From Lutjanus erythropterus (lineage: Eukaryota > Chordata > Actinopteri > Lutjaniformes > Lutjanidae), in NCBI GenBank assembly GCA_020091685.1, contig CM034597.1, forward strand, positions 33,074,801 to 33,138,800: a stretch of 64,000 nucleotides of DNA, in the 5' to 3' direction. How positions within the stretch are numbered: position 1 is the stretch's first letter; each line of letters starts with the position of its first letter. The notes beneath the pieces are model-generated. The model saw only the letters and a list, made by a program, of their open reading frames with translations. It did no database searches and was not told the DNA's origin. This document shows positions 47,749 to 58,707 of this stretch, piece after piece. Made by a program: the position numbers and the translations under genes.

Positions 47749-49745
47749 GAAAGCTCTGGATAAAACTTAAAAAGTGGACCTTGTGTTCAGATTGTTCCCC
47801 CAAATGTAGGGTACTTTTATGTGTGAAATGTAAGAAATCAAAGCAATGCACATGTACACAGTACTTCTTCGGGGATAATTGGTCTTTCTACAGATGTCCC
47901 GATTGTAAGTTTTCCAGGGAATTAGGTGTGGTGGCTTTTTTTGTGATTTCATGATTTAAACAGTTTGTCTTAAAAGAATCTTATGTAGAGTAGCCAAACA
48001 ATTATGGAACTGGCAACATCATCTGATTCTATTTTGTAAGGACTAATGACCCTAAATGTATTTAGAGAGAAGGAATGAACAGTTGCCAGTGATTAACACC
48101 ACTCTCATTATAATCTCTCTCGAGAAGATCTTACTCAAATGAAAATAACAAAAAAGTGTTTTTTGTTTTTTTTCACATGGCAGCTGAGCAAACTCCATCC
48201 TCTGTCAGATGGAGTTAAAAGCTCTGGATAAAACTAAAGAGTGGACCTTGTGTTTAGATTTTCTCCCCAAATGTAGGCTTCTTTTAATTTGTGAAAAATA
48301 AGAAATCAAAGTGATGCACATTTACACAGCTTAGATATCTACAGTTAATTGATTTCCCTACACATGTCTTGATCGCTAGTTTTCCAGGGAATTAGGTGGG
48401 TGGGCATTTTCCTTGCTTGTTGGGTTGACTATGTGTGAAGAATATGCATGTCCTCCAAGATATCATCTTTAAGAAATCTTATGTAGAATAGCCAACCAAT
48501 TATGGATCTGGCAACTGCCTCCAATTCTATTTTGACTTATTAAATGACCCTAAATGTATTTAGAGAGCAGGAATGAACAGTTGCCAGTGATTAACACCAC
48601 CCTCATTATAAGCTTACTCAAGAAAAAATAAAGTAAAAAAAAAAAGAATGCTAAATACATGGCAAGTGAGCAAACTCCATCTGCAAACTTCATCCTCTGT
48701 CAGATGGAGTTGAAAGCTCTGGATAAAACTGAAAAGTGGACCTTGTGTTCAGATCCCCTCCCCAAATGTAGGGTACTTTTATGTGTGTAACATAAGAAAT
48801 CAAAGCAATGACTTTCTCAGAGATAATTAATCTCTACAGATGTCTTGATTTCCCTGGGGAATTAGGTGTGTTGTCTTATTTATGTGAAGATTACATGTCA
48901 TCCAGGATGTTATCTTTAAAAAATCTTATGGTAGCCAAACAATTATGGTACTGGCATCTGCCTCCAATTTGATTTTGGGGACTTATCATTTTCATGACCA
49001 CACAAGTGTTTAGATAGAAGGAATGAACAGTTGCCAGTGATTAGCACTGCCCTTGTTATAATCTCACTCAAGAAAATTTAAAATAAAAAACGCTTTGTAC
49101 ATGGCAACCTAGCAAACTCCATCTGCAAATTCTTATCTCCTGTCAGATGGGGTTGAAAGCTCGGGATAAAACTGAAAAGTGGACCTTGTGTTCAGATCCC
49201 CCTCCCCCCAAATGTAGGCTTCATTATAAGAAATAAAAGCAATGCACAAAGCAATTTATACAGCTAAAACATCTACAGCGCTCCCTCTGACATGATTGAT
49301 CTCTCTACAGACGTCTTGGTCATACGTTTTCCAGGGAATTAGGGGTGTTAGCTTTTCTGGGTTTTTGTGAATTAAGCATTTTCTCCTGCTCATTCAGTTG
49401 AACAGGATGAAGATGCCTGCCCTCCAGGATATTATCTCAAAAGACTCTCGTGTAGAGTAAACCCAAACAATTGCCTCCAATTCTATTTTGTAAAGGACTT
49501 ATTAATTTAATGACCCTAAAAGTATTTCGAGAGAAGGGATGAACAGTTGGTAGTGATTAACAATGCCCTTGCTATAATCTTAAAATTAATTAAAAATAAT
49601 TTAATTTAGAAAAACAATCCTCTTTTTATGGCAACTGAGCAAACTCCCAGCTACATCTTCAGTCAGATGGAGTTGAAAGCTCTGGATAGAACTGAGTGTC
49701 ACATAAGAAGTCAAAGCAATGCACATTTACACAGCGGACATGTCT

Positions 49746-52019
49746 ACATTACTTTTTCTGAGGTAATAACACCAATATTGGTTGTTGAGGTTTTAAGTCC
49801 TTTAGTATTCAGCATCTGACAGCAGTGTGCTTGGGCTTCGCTCGATTCCATTTGGAGAATTTTCCATCACAGAACATCCAAATGACCTATTTAGCAGATG
49901 TCTTTCAAAGTGTAGTGATTGTAAAATGCATTTCCAAAAGATTTGCCATTATGAATATTAATGTTTCTCTTCGTATTCCTCTCATTTTCTCGCTTTGGGA
50001 TGGTATAATGTGCCTGGGCTGTGCGGATGTGAAATAAACTTGGGCTAAATAGGGGATCGTCTGAATTAATAGAGGCTGTAAAATCCGTTCGGATGAATCA
50101 ATGCGTGACACACCTACACGTGTTCAAGTTGTCTCACTCCTGGCGCTGTGAATGAATGAAGTTTATGTATTAAAAGTTGGCTCCCATTTCAAAAAACATA
50201 TTTTACTTTTAGCTCGCCTGCTCAACATTCTGCTGCATTATTCTTGTCAAGCAGCGATGATCTCTCCCGAATGGCAATCTGGCAGTGGGCTTTCCAATAT
50301 GGAGTGATGAGTGATGTGTCGTGTGTAAATTGTCCCACATTGGATCAGACTTATTGATTTCTCGGTGTTGGCACTTGGATCTTTTGAGCTCTGTGCTTCT
50401 GCGGCAGAATGATTACTTTTTCATCATCTCATTGATATTTCATCATTATTGTACTTCTCCTTCCTTCCGTCCAAACTACTACTGCCAACTGCCCTTCTGA
50501 AAAGCAATTATGCTATGGATGTCTATCATTTCCCTCTTATGAAACTGTCCATGTGCCAGGGCTCCTTTAGAATACAGAGATGTTATATTCACTCTGTAGA
50601 TGGCAGTTCAACCTTTTCACTTGGAGCCGTTCCTGTGTGCCTCTGAGTTGTTTTGGAGCTTTTGTGCTTCACCCATTAGCCATGCAGTGACACTTCTGGC
50701 TTGTTTGTGCTGCACCTTATGTGTTTGCTGCCATAGGATCCCACTTACAAAGAGCAATGATAATGTTTGTCACACCTTCCCAGCTCAAGTAAATATGAAG
50801 AAGCATCACTGTCATTATTTAAATGCAAATGATGGGTTGGAGGGGCAAAATCCGCACTGTAAAATACCTTCATTGATTATAGTTCTGCCTGTGGATTACT
50901 GCATGAGTGTAAGAATATGCATAATGATAGCAATTACAGAGCACACAGTGCTGAAATTTATTTTGAAAAGAGGCAGAATACCATGGTTCGAAAGAAAAAA
51001 GAAAAGAAAGAAAAAAGTGTAGTTTATAAAAAATACTGCTTGTGCTCTGTCTTCAGAGTGAAGCTGGTAGCTTTTCCCATCTGGAGGTGTGTTAGGAGGC
51101 GTGTTGACTTGACAAGAGTGTTTGATATGTTAGCAGGGGGAAGGGAACCTGCTGAAGTGCACCACAGCATCAAGCATCATGTCACATCATGACATCAGAT
51201 AAGATGAGAGGAAAGCGTAGAGTCGTAAACCTTAAAGCCGAACAAGGCAGGCTTTGTATGTAAAAATCCACCTGTTTTAACAGCCTTTGGTTTGACCGGA
51301 GGAAAGAACATCAAATTGGCATTAATGGGCCTATTCAACATTTTTGTGTTAAGTGGGAAAACTCGAGGGGAAACAATTGAGAGCAAATTACCAAATTCCC
51401 CTTCGACAGGAGCAAACAAGTGCTGCATTTAGAGACAGCTGAACTCATAAATGCTACATCTTTTGCCTGTTATTATCTTGGTGTCCCCCGGCACAGTGGT
51501 ACTAAAAGCTGTGGGGCCCATATAATGTACTGAGCTGGTCCAAAGTGCACCTGACCCAACTCCAAGCGGTTTGTCTTACCAACTGTGGCCCCTGATGACC
51601 CCACCTTTCTCCCCATTAAACAAGTGAGGCTCAATTTTAGCACTCAGCTCGTAGTACTTTTGTAGCTTCTGACTGAATCTCTGTGGTTTGACGTTTAGTT
51701 TTTCCACTGTGTCAGTTTTCACATTCTGGTTTACTTTACTGTTTCATGTTTGCTTTCAGCCAGATAGGAGTTGTGTTAAGTTACTGCTGATTGTTGCTGC
51801 TTCATAATAAAAGCATTTAAATAACTAGGGACTTCTTTATAGGAAAATGTATAGGAATTTATAGCAAATTAAGCATTTATTTGCTGTTTTACAGCCACTC
51901 AACTTCAGCTAAGCTTGTATTCAGTTAAAGACATACCTTTAAGCACTCTGTTGTCATGGAGATGCAAATCCCTGCCATGCTGGGCTGACGTGTATAGAAA
52001 AGGGGTAATCGTGGAGCAG
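49746..52019. other. Long single-copy stretch without a recognisable gene
   Basis: 49890-50450 is not repetitive and contains AT/GC-balanced patches that could be conserved non-coding DNA. The 140-codon frame at 50600-51022 ends in a lysine-rich low-complexity run (FERKKKRKKKV) produced by an A-rich tract; it has no domain. Confidence 0.45.
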
Positions 52020-52230
52020 ATGTGGCCCAGAAACTGGAGTGGGTCATCCATTGATAGTTCGATCCTGGCTGCTATGCTGGTTACACAACATCAAAGTGTC
52101 CTTGAGCAAAACACTGAACCTCAAATTGCTCTCTCCTGCTGCTATCAGTGTGTGTCAGTGGGCTACATGTGTGAATGGGAGGCACTGTGAATGCTCTCTT
52201 CCGTAATTAGGAAAGCACAGTCCATTTCCA
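52020..52230 (+). mobile_element. tRNA-derived SINE
   Basis: The head has an A-box-like TGGCCCAGAAACTGGAGTGG and a B box TAGTTCGATCCTGG (about 52055-52068). The body has AAAGTGTCCTTGAGCAAAAC and ACTGAACCTCAAATTGCTC. The end is AAAGCACAGTCCATTTCC. It is colinear with 8152-8445. Confidence 0.7.
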
Positions 52231-53451
52231 TTGCAGGAGGGGAGTGACTGCAGGAAAGGGAACCAAAGTGTAAGAACTCATGCAGTTCGTGTTCATGATA
52301 ACATTTTTGAAAAATAACATTTAACTAATTTTGTTACAAGTTTCTCCAAATTGGTTGATAAAAATTTAATTTACAGAGAGCTGAGAGAGTCAGGGCAGTA
52401 CATTTCTTCCTGCTTCGGAAAAGGGACGTGACAGGAAGAGGTTTGGGAACCAGGACCGCTCTGGCATAAATGAGCATGCTGTGTCGAGTTTATTGAGATC
52501 ACATTACAGGATTTCTGGCTATTTAAGTCCACAAAATTAAAAAGTCTCCTCTTGCTGCCATGTGTGAAATTAACTTGTACAGCATTAATCAAAATATATG
52601 GGCATCTGTGCAGTTGCACACACTGTAGGTGCATGCATACAGACTCATTTGCATGCATGCACAAAAACATATACAAAGTGTAAACACCAGGCATATAAAA
52701 ACACACACCAGTGTGTAAATAATAAGTAAAGCTACAATGATTAACTGATTGTTAATCAATTATTTGATTAATCTCAAATTATTTTGACAATAGAGCAGTC
52801 TAATCAATCAGATTAATCAATCAGTCATGTTTTTTTTAAAAAAAAAAACTGATTTCATTAGTCAAGTGGGCATCATTTATAAATATATGAGATTTATATT
52901 TGAACTTCAACTTCAGATCATTTCTAATGGCATACTTACGTTTGATTCATAAAAGATATTGAACATAACAAAACCTTGCTTTAGCAGGTTCTAAGAAGCC
53001 CATTTGAAATTTACATGCTTGCGATTTATAATTCTCAAACTTACTTAAAATTGATGGCATCTGCCTTATAATCAGTGATTTCCTCTTACATAATGCAGCA
53101 CAAATGAGACTTTATTCAGTCAATAGTAATGGACTAAAAGAGAGAAGGTTTTTGGTTCCTTTTTGGAAGCTGAGATTATGGCAGAAAATTGAAGCCGGGC
53201 AAACATATTCCTCCGTGGACTAAATAGTAGGCTGGCAGACGATGTCGAAGATGTAATTCCTATCACATTGTTCATAAAGCTGATGCTCACAACAAGCTCG
53301 GGTACATAAACTAAAAAATCTGAATTGCTGGACCAACTAACTGATGACACACAAGTGCATTAAGTTCACTTTATTCTTGTGTTTTTTTTTTTTTTTCAAA
53401 TCAGTTGTGTTGATAAAACTTTTTAAGTTTGTACACCAAAAACAGAATACT
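52231..53451. other. No gene; contains an ATTAATCA-rich repeat patch
   Basis: 52730-52850 has repeated GATTAATCAATCAG words followed by poly-T/poly-A, similar to the hAT-like element ends at 11333 and 39505. The rest is AT-rich without recognisable features; the 111-codon minus frame 52371-52706 has no domain. Confidence 0.4.
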
Positions 53452-54451
53452 GGGTCTCATGCAAGAACCACTCATACGAACAGATTTGGTCTTAAGTGGT
53501 GCGTACGAGTGATTTAAGAGAACTTGTGGCATTCACCAATTTTCTCGCATTTTGAATTTTCTGTCAGATATGAACACAATTTCCGAGTGGTCCAGACCTG
53601 TCGTAGAGTCATGTGCAGTCAGTCTGCAGCCAAACCAAAGTTTTTCTCTAATGATTGTATCTTTCATTAGTTTGACGACATTTTCAGTTTGAAAAATAAA
53701 TTACACTTCATAATTATGTTGACATTATCCTGTTTGACTACATTTCAAATTATAATATAATTGTAAATTTAAGTAGAAAGCCTATCATCATCATTTATTC
53801 AGTGATCTATTATTACCAGCTGTCAAGTGTTTTGGCCATATATGCACATGCGGCTGTCATGGCCTCACTTATTCTGTCCTCCGTCTTTGTGATGAAAACT
53901 TCCCCTTGACCCTCTCCTATCATTGCAGTCATCAATTGCCTCTTACTGTGGCTGTGGCGAGTCGTTTTTTCTCTTAGGTCATTTTCACATCAAGACATTT
54001 ATTCTTTATTTCGGTGACAGTCCAGCCCTCCGGTTGCATGGCATTAAAGGCAGTCGCTCTTCCATTTCTTTGCTTTAGCAGGTCTTTTAATTCCACTGCC
54101 GACGCTGTTAAAATGACAGATTTTCCTTTATGGATCTCTGGAAGCAGGACATCAAACTCCACACTTGTAAAGTTCTTCTTTTTTTCCTTTTTTTTCATGA
54201 ATGAACACTTCCTGACATAAGTGTCAGGAAGCACAGCCATATGTGGTATTATTGGGGTATTGATTATGCTAATTTACAAGTCTCATGCACGTGCACTTCA
54301 ATATGTATAGGTGGATAATTTACGTTATATATGTTATCTGAAGTTGTGAGCATTTGTTGAATCTGGCATGGCCTGTTCATACGAGCCCTTCGTGCGAAAA
54401 AAGTAATAGAAATTTAAGATAAGAACGCAAAAATGCTCTTGTGTAAGGGCC
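53452..54451 (-). mobile_element. Harbinger-like element I
   Basis: The ends are imperfect inverted repeats: GGGTCTCATGCAAGAACCAC at 53452 and, on the other strand, GGCCCTTACACAAGAGCATT ending at 54451. It carries one gene, a Myb/SANT-like frame on the minus strand (53974-54240), as PIF/Harbinger elements do; no transposase gene is present. Most of its length matches, in opposite orientation, the element at 57755-58707. Confidence 0.75.
53974..54240 (-). CDS. Myb/SANT-like DNA-binding protein of Harbinger element I
   Basis: An 88-residue frame. After a lysine-rich stretch (MKKKEKKKNF) it reads FTSVEFDVLLPEIHKGKSVI, then LKQRNGRATAFNAMQPEGWT and VTEIKNKCLDVKM. The pattern NFTS-x-E-x-D-VLL-x-EI-x-K-x-K-S-V, then W/R-x-x-AFNA-x-x-x-EG-x-TV-x-EIK-x-K-x-x-DVK, is that of the Myb/SANT-like protein encoded by PIF/Harbinger transposons, which binds DNA and helps import the transposase. 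Aromatic positions of helices 2-3 are altered (LKQRN where KRK-x-x-W is usual; CLDVK for WSDIK), and the rest of the protein is missing, so function is doubtful. Confidence 0.7.
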   Translation of the reverse strand: MAVLPDTYVRKCSFMKKKEKKKNFTSVEFDVLLPEIHKGKSVILTASAVELKDLLKQRNGRATAFNAMQPEGWTVTEIKNKCLDVKMT

Positions 54452-55701
54452 ATTGTTCACAAACGAGTTAAGTGTTTTCCAAATTAAATTAATAAGGTAG
54501 ATTAATACACTTGCTTTAAAATGTATTTGAAAAAAACACAAGTTGTTTGTTACCAATTATTTTATTTTTTTAAGTTGGTTGAACAAATCTCATTTCTCAG
54601 TGTATATGTCCCAAACTGCAAACTCCAAAACTGCTACACTTTGCTTAGATAAGATAGTTTCATAAACTAGTTTCCAAGTCAATAAATAACTACTTTTTTA
54701 AATACTTTTGATATGTCTGGGTATAACTTAAGTTTGTTTTATAATGAAACACCAGGACATGTGCAAGTTATTTACATTCCACTTTTTCCAAGGCCTTAGA
54801 GATAAATGGAAGTTACTGGGAGGGAGTGAAGTGGATCAAGGTTACACTTTTTTAAGACTATTCACAATGAAGAGTAAGTATGGTCCTAAAGAAATAAGAA
54901 AAATCTTTAAAAAATAGAGGTTGGGACATTCTCAAGAGAACTGCAGGTGGGGCACATTTGAGAGACAACTGCAACGAGACAGAAGACTGACAAAGAAGTC
55001 CAACTACAACATCATATGCTGCCGATGTATGCTAAGGGAATCCTGTGTGTGTGTGTTTTCTGTAACATAACAAAACCACCCTCCCTTCTTTTCTGTCTAC
55101 CTGAATAAGCAAAGGACTCTCCCACCGTCCTAACAGCATCCGGTCTAAATGAGGTGAGCATAGTGGCCACTATGCCAAATGGACACATAAAAAGGAGACA
55201 TTAATGGACTGAGGAGCAGCATAAATCTACCAGCCAAGGCTTCTACTCCAGTGCCTGTGTGAGCAGGCAGATGCAGAAGGAGAGGACAAAGACGCCCCAG
55301 GTGAGGCATATATCTCTGGCATCTAATTATACTGACTCTAAGTGCCAATGACATCACACATCCCACTCGGAAAACGAGAAAATACAATTATTTCTCCATT
55401 TATATGAAGAGTGTTGCAAGAAAATATGCTCTGTGAGCTTTTTTTAATATAATTTGCCATGACATTTCTGCATTATTAAATAGTGAATGCAGGCACCTTA
55501 TGGAAGTCTTGCTCTGATATCTGTTACATTTCAGTATCGCTGACAATAAACTACTTCTGGCTTCTTAAAAATATTTTTTTTTTTATAAATTGAGGTTTTG
55601 TCATATTTGCTGCAAATAGTGCTGCTTTTGTGCCAGTGGTATTTCGTGGTCTCACTCACAAACATGATAAAAGGATGACATTTTCCCAAAGGTTCATCCT
55701 G
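54452..55701. other. No gene recognised (spacer between the inverted Harbinger pair)
   Basis: Single-copy sequence; the minus frame 55145-55387 has no domain. Confidence 0.45.
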
Positions 55702-56567
55702 CACTCTTAGAAATAAGGGTTCCAAAAGGGCTGCAGTTCTAATTAGAACCATATGATTATGAAGAACCCTTTTTGGAAGAAAGGGTTCATTGTGGGTTTT
55801 TTTTGGTAAGACTAAAGGTTCCATTAAGAGCCCTTTTCAATCAAAGAACCCTTTTTGGAGGAAAGAGCTCTTCGAGGATTGCTGACATCCATGAAGAACT
55901 CTTTCGTCAAGAGTTCTTTGTACTGTAATATAACAGGGTTCTTTTATATGGCTGAGTTCTGGATGAAATCTTTGGAATATGAGAGGGTTCTCAGTAGAGC
56001 CTCTTGGGGGGGGGGGGGGGTTCCAGATAAAACCCTTGGAATATGAAAGAGTTCTCGTTAGAAACCTGGCTGGATTCTAGATAAAACCTCTGGAAGTGTT
56101 CTTGGCAGAACCCCGTTGGTGGGTTGAAGATAAAACCCTTGGAATATAAAAAGGGTATCAAGTAGAAACCCCTGTGTAAATTCTTGTTGGCACCCTTAGA
56201 ATATGGAAAGGTTCTGGATAGAGTTCTGGGTGGAACCATTACACCACAGAAGGCTCTCTGTAGAACCTCTAATAGGTGGTTCTGGGTGAAACCTATTTTT
56301 CCCTTATTTTTTCTTTAATAATTTTTTTTCTGCTATTAAATTTTGTTATTTAATAAATGTCTCCACCAGATACAACAATGTCTAATGAGGCACAATTACT
56401 TTCACATTTAGATTATAGATTAATTATTGATGAATAGCTTTTTAATCTGTTAAATTCCTAATGGTGATTAATCAATTAATAAATGATAAACGTATGTCAA
56501 ACCTTTCGACCTCGGTGCTGTCTGGAACCAGAAAGAGCTCTAGTTAGATTTTTTATCTCTAAGAGTG
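55702..56567. mobile_element. GAACC-rich MITE, copy B
   Basis: The left end CACTCTTAGAAATAAGGGTT and the right end mirrored at 56550-56567 (ATCTCTAAGAGTG) are inverted. The interior to about 56290 is a chain of GGTTC/GAACC words and a 15-G run (56006-56020). About 56290-56510 is an AT-rich insert with TTAATCAATTAAT words. It is twice the length of copy A at 10114-10528. Confidence 0.75.
56006..56020. repeat. Poly-G run
   Basis: Fifteen consecutive G residues inside the GAACC-rich MITE. Confidence 0.8.
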
Positions 56568-57754
56568 TGAGAAGCTATGTAGTATGTGGCCACATTGTCA
56601 ATGTTAAGCAGATATCCTGGTAAAAGAAATAAATAAATAAAAAGATTGCAGGGTATGATCATTCAAGCACTATTAAATAAAGTATTTCTGCAGACTCATC
56701 CACCCAGAAAAATGTCCAACAGGTGCTCGATACGCCCATTTGTACTGCAGGGAAATGACTGCTCAGAATATGCTTGCCATCAAATGTCCCTCGTTGTTGT
56801 GCAGAGCAGTAGACAGCAAAATGATTCCCATTTTATGTAAATTCAAAATGAGATCCATCATTCTGAAAGTGAATCATTCAAGCTCTTATATGACTGATGA
56901 GACACATTAAGAGCAAATTATGGAACTTCTTAACCTAATGCAGGTAGTGTAAGTACTTTGTTGACAAAATGAGTTCAGACTGGATCCATAAGAGACAAGA
57001 AAGGTAAAAATCTGTAGCACTTCCACATAAATTAATGAGTGTTTTGGCGCTCTCCATTGGTGATTGTCACAGCACAGCGGAGTCCAATCATGTGCTTTGG
57101 ACCGAGACGGTTTCCTTCAATCAGGACACCGGGTGAAATCACCTGGTGTGATTATTTGCTCCCTTTGTCTCTGAAGATACAGTAAGTTAATCAGTGATAA
57201 ACAACAACAACCGATGTCCTTGGTTGGAAGGAAAACCTTCACAGCTTTTGCTGCCCATGTTGACCTCAAAATGTGTGCTGTACAAAGCATGAAATTATAG
57301 AAAATGATTTTTAAAAATGGCCTAATTTAGTCTGGGTTTTCTTAAAAAGGTCCAAACACAACAATAAAAGCCGCATTGATATGCAAATGAATTCAACAAG
57401 GCCATGTAAATATTGGCCAAGCCCCCTTTAGCTGTGCCAGCAGCAAAGCCATGCAAATTTGCTAAAATTAAAGGGGGGGCATATGAGGGGTTGGGTTTGT
57501 CTCTTAATCTACATCATGATAAAACAGCGTCATGTCATAATAGTGAGGTAAAGGTTCTTGTGGAAGATGCGTTGTGTTCTGTTTATCTCAGTTTCGATAT
57601 ATAATTGCATACTTGATTGGAGTGAGTTACTTTACTCACTCACAGTATTACACACTTCCTAACTTCCAGATCCTATCTTAACTGTTTGGTAACCATGGTA
57701 ATTAGGGTTAGGCCCCGATTTAGGACAGTTCCTGAGTTCCTGAAAATTCCCAAT
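56568..57754. other. No gene recognised
   Basis: Single-copy sequence. 57040-57180 and 57380-57440 are plausible conserved non-coding patches by appearance only. The small frame 57413-57604 has no domain. Confidence 0.4.
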
Positions 57755-58707
57755 GGACTTCATGCAAGAACATTTTTGTATTCTTATCTTAAATTTCTCT
57801 TACTTTTTTTCATACAAAGGGCTCGTACAAACACACCGCATCAGATTCAACAGATGCATGTCACTTTAGATATTCGTGTGTTTGAGTATTGAGTAGTAGC
57901 GCAATTAATGCCCCATACTACCATATAAGGCTACACTTCCTGCCTCATATGTCAGGAAGAGTTCACTCATGAAAATGGCATCAAAGAGAAAACAGACGAA
58001 CTTTATGAGTTTGGAGTTTGATGTTCTGCTTTCAGAGATCCATAAAGGAAAATCTGTAATTTTAACAGCGTCAGCAGTGGAATTAAAAAACCCGCTAAAG
58101 CAAAGACACGGGAAAAGCGAGCTCTGTTAATGCCGTGTTACCGGAGGGTGGGACTGTCACTGAAATAAAGAAGAAATGTTTCAATATGAAAATGACTTAA
58201 GAGGAAAAAAAAGACTCGCCACAGCCACAGAAAGGGGCGATCGATGACTGCAGCGAGAGGAGAGGGTTAAGGGGAGGTTTTCACCTTGGAAAAAGAGGAC
58301 AGAATAAGTGAGGATGTTTGCCTGGACAGAGACTTCGTAAACCTGCATGTGCAGATATACAGCTAATGCACCTGACTACAGGTAATAATAGATCACTGAA
58401 TGAACAATGATAGGCTTTATGTGTAAATTTACAATCATATCATAATTTGAAATGTAATCAAACAGGATAATGTCGACATAATTATGAAGTGTAATTTATT
58501 TTTCAAACTGAAAGTGTCTTCAAATTAATGAAATCACTTCAGTTTAGATACCAGCAGACAGCACATGACTCTACAACAGGTCCGGATCACTCGGAAATTG
58601 TGTTCGTATCTGACAGAAAATTCTAAATATGAGAAAACTGGTGAATGCCACAAGTTAAATCACTCATATGCACCACTTAAGAACAAATCTGTTCGTACGA
58701 GTGGTCC
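57755..58707 (+). mobile_element. Harbinger-like element II
   Basis: Begins GGACTTCATGCAAGAACATT and ends near CTGTTCGTACGAGTGGTCCT, where the last 15 bases or so of the expected terminus differ. Internal blocks match element I in reverse: TTGGAGTTTGATGTTCTGCT, GAGATCCATAAAGGAAAATC, TAATTATGAAGTGTAATTTA, CACTCGGAAATTGTGTTCG, GTGAATGCCACAAGTTAAAT. No transposase gene. Confidence 0.75.
57975..58130 (+). pseudogene. Myb/SANT-like fragment of Harbinger element II
   Basis: A 51-codon frame reading MASKRKQTNFMSLEFDVLLS, EIHKGKSVILTASAVELKNP and LKQRHGKSELC before a TAA. It is the sister of the frame at 53974-54240: the first forty residues agree well. A frame change after LKQRHGK leads to the early stop, while the following DNA still resembles the AFNA-x-x-x-EGWTVTEIK part of element I (VLPEGGTVTEIKKK in another frame). 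Dead copy. Confidence 0.7.

Larger units (their letters stand above)
46196..49745 (+). repeat. Tandem array, part 2 (about seven units)
   Basis: The unit anchor TGGCAACTGAGCAAACTCC or its variants occurs near 47308, 47697, 48178, 48659, 49101 and 49629, with spacings of 389, 481, 481, 442 and 528; an older unit starts near 46203. Each unit runs in order: TCTGGATAAAACTGAAAAGT, GGACCTTGTGTTCAGAT, a C-run with AAATGTAGG, AAATCAAAGCAATGCACAT, CAGCTAAAACATCTACAG, TTTTCCAGGGAATTAGG, GTCATCCAGGATATCATC, CCAAACAATTATGGAACTGG, GAATGAACAGTTGCCAGTGA. Units differ by many substitutions and small gaps. No coding potential. Confidence 0.88.

Noticed and set aside
42895-49745. CRISPR-like or multi-exon gene reading of the tandem array
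   Set aside because: Units are about 480 bp with diverged, stop-rich sequence; there are no short identical repeats with spacers and no conserved reading frame.
50600-51022. 140-codon open frame
   Set aside because: No domain; the lysine-rich end is a translated poly-A tract; no splice context.
57755-57960. Independent host gene start at the Harbinger element II boundary
   Set aside because: The downstream frame is a close sister of the element I Myb-like frame and lies inside matching element sequence.
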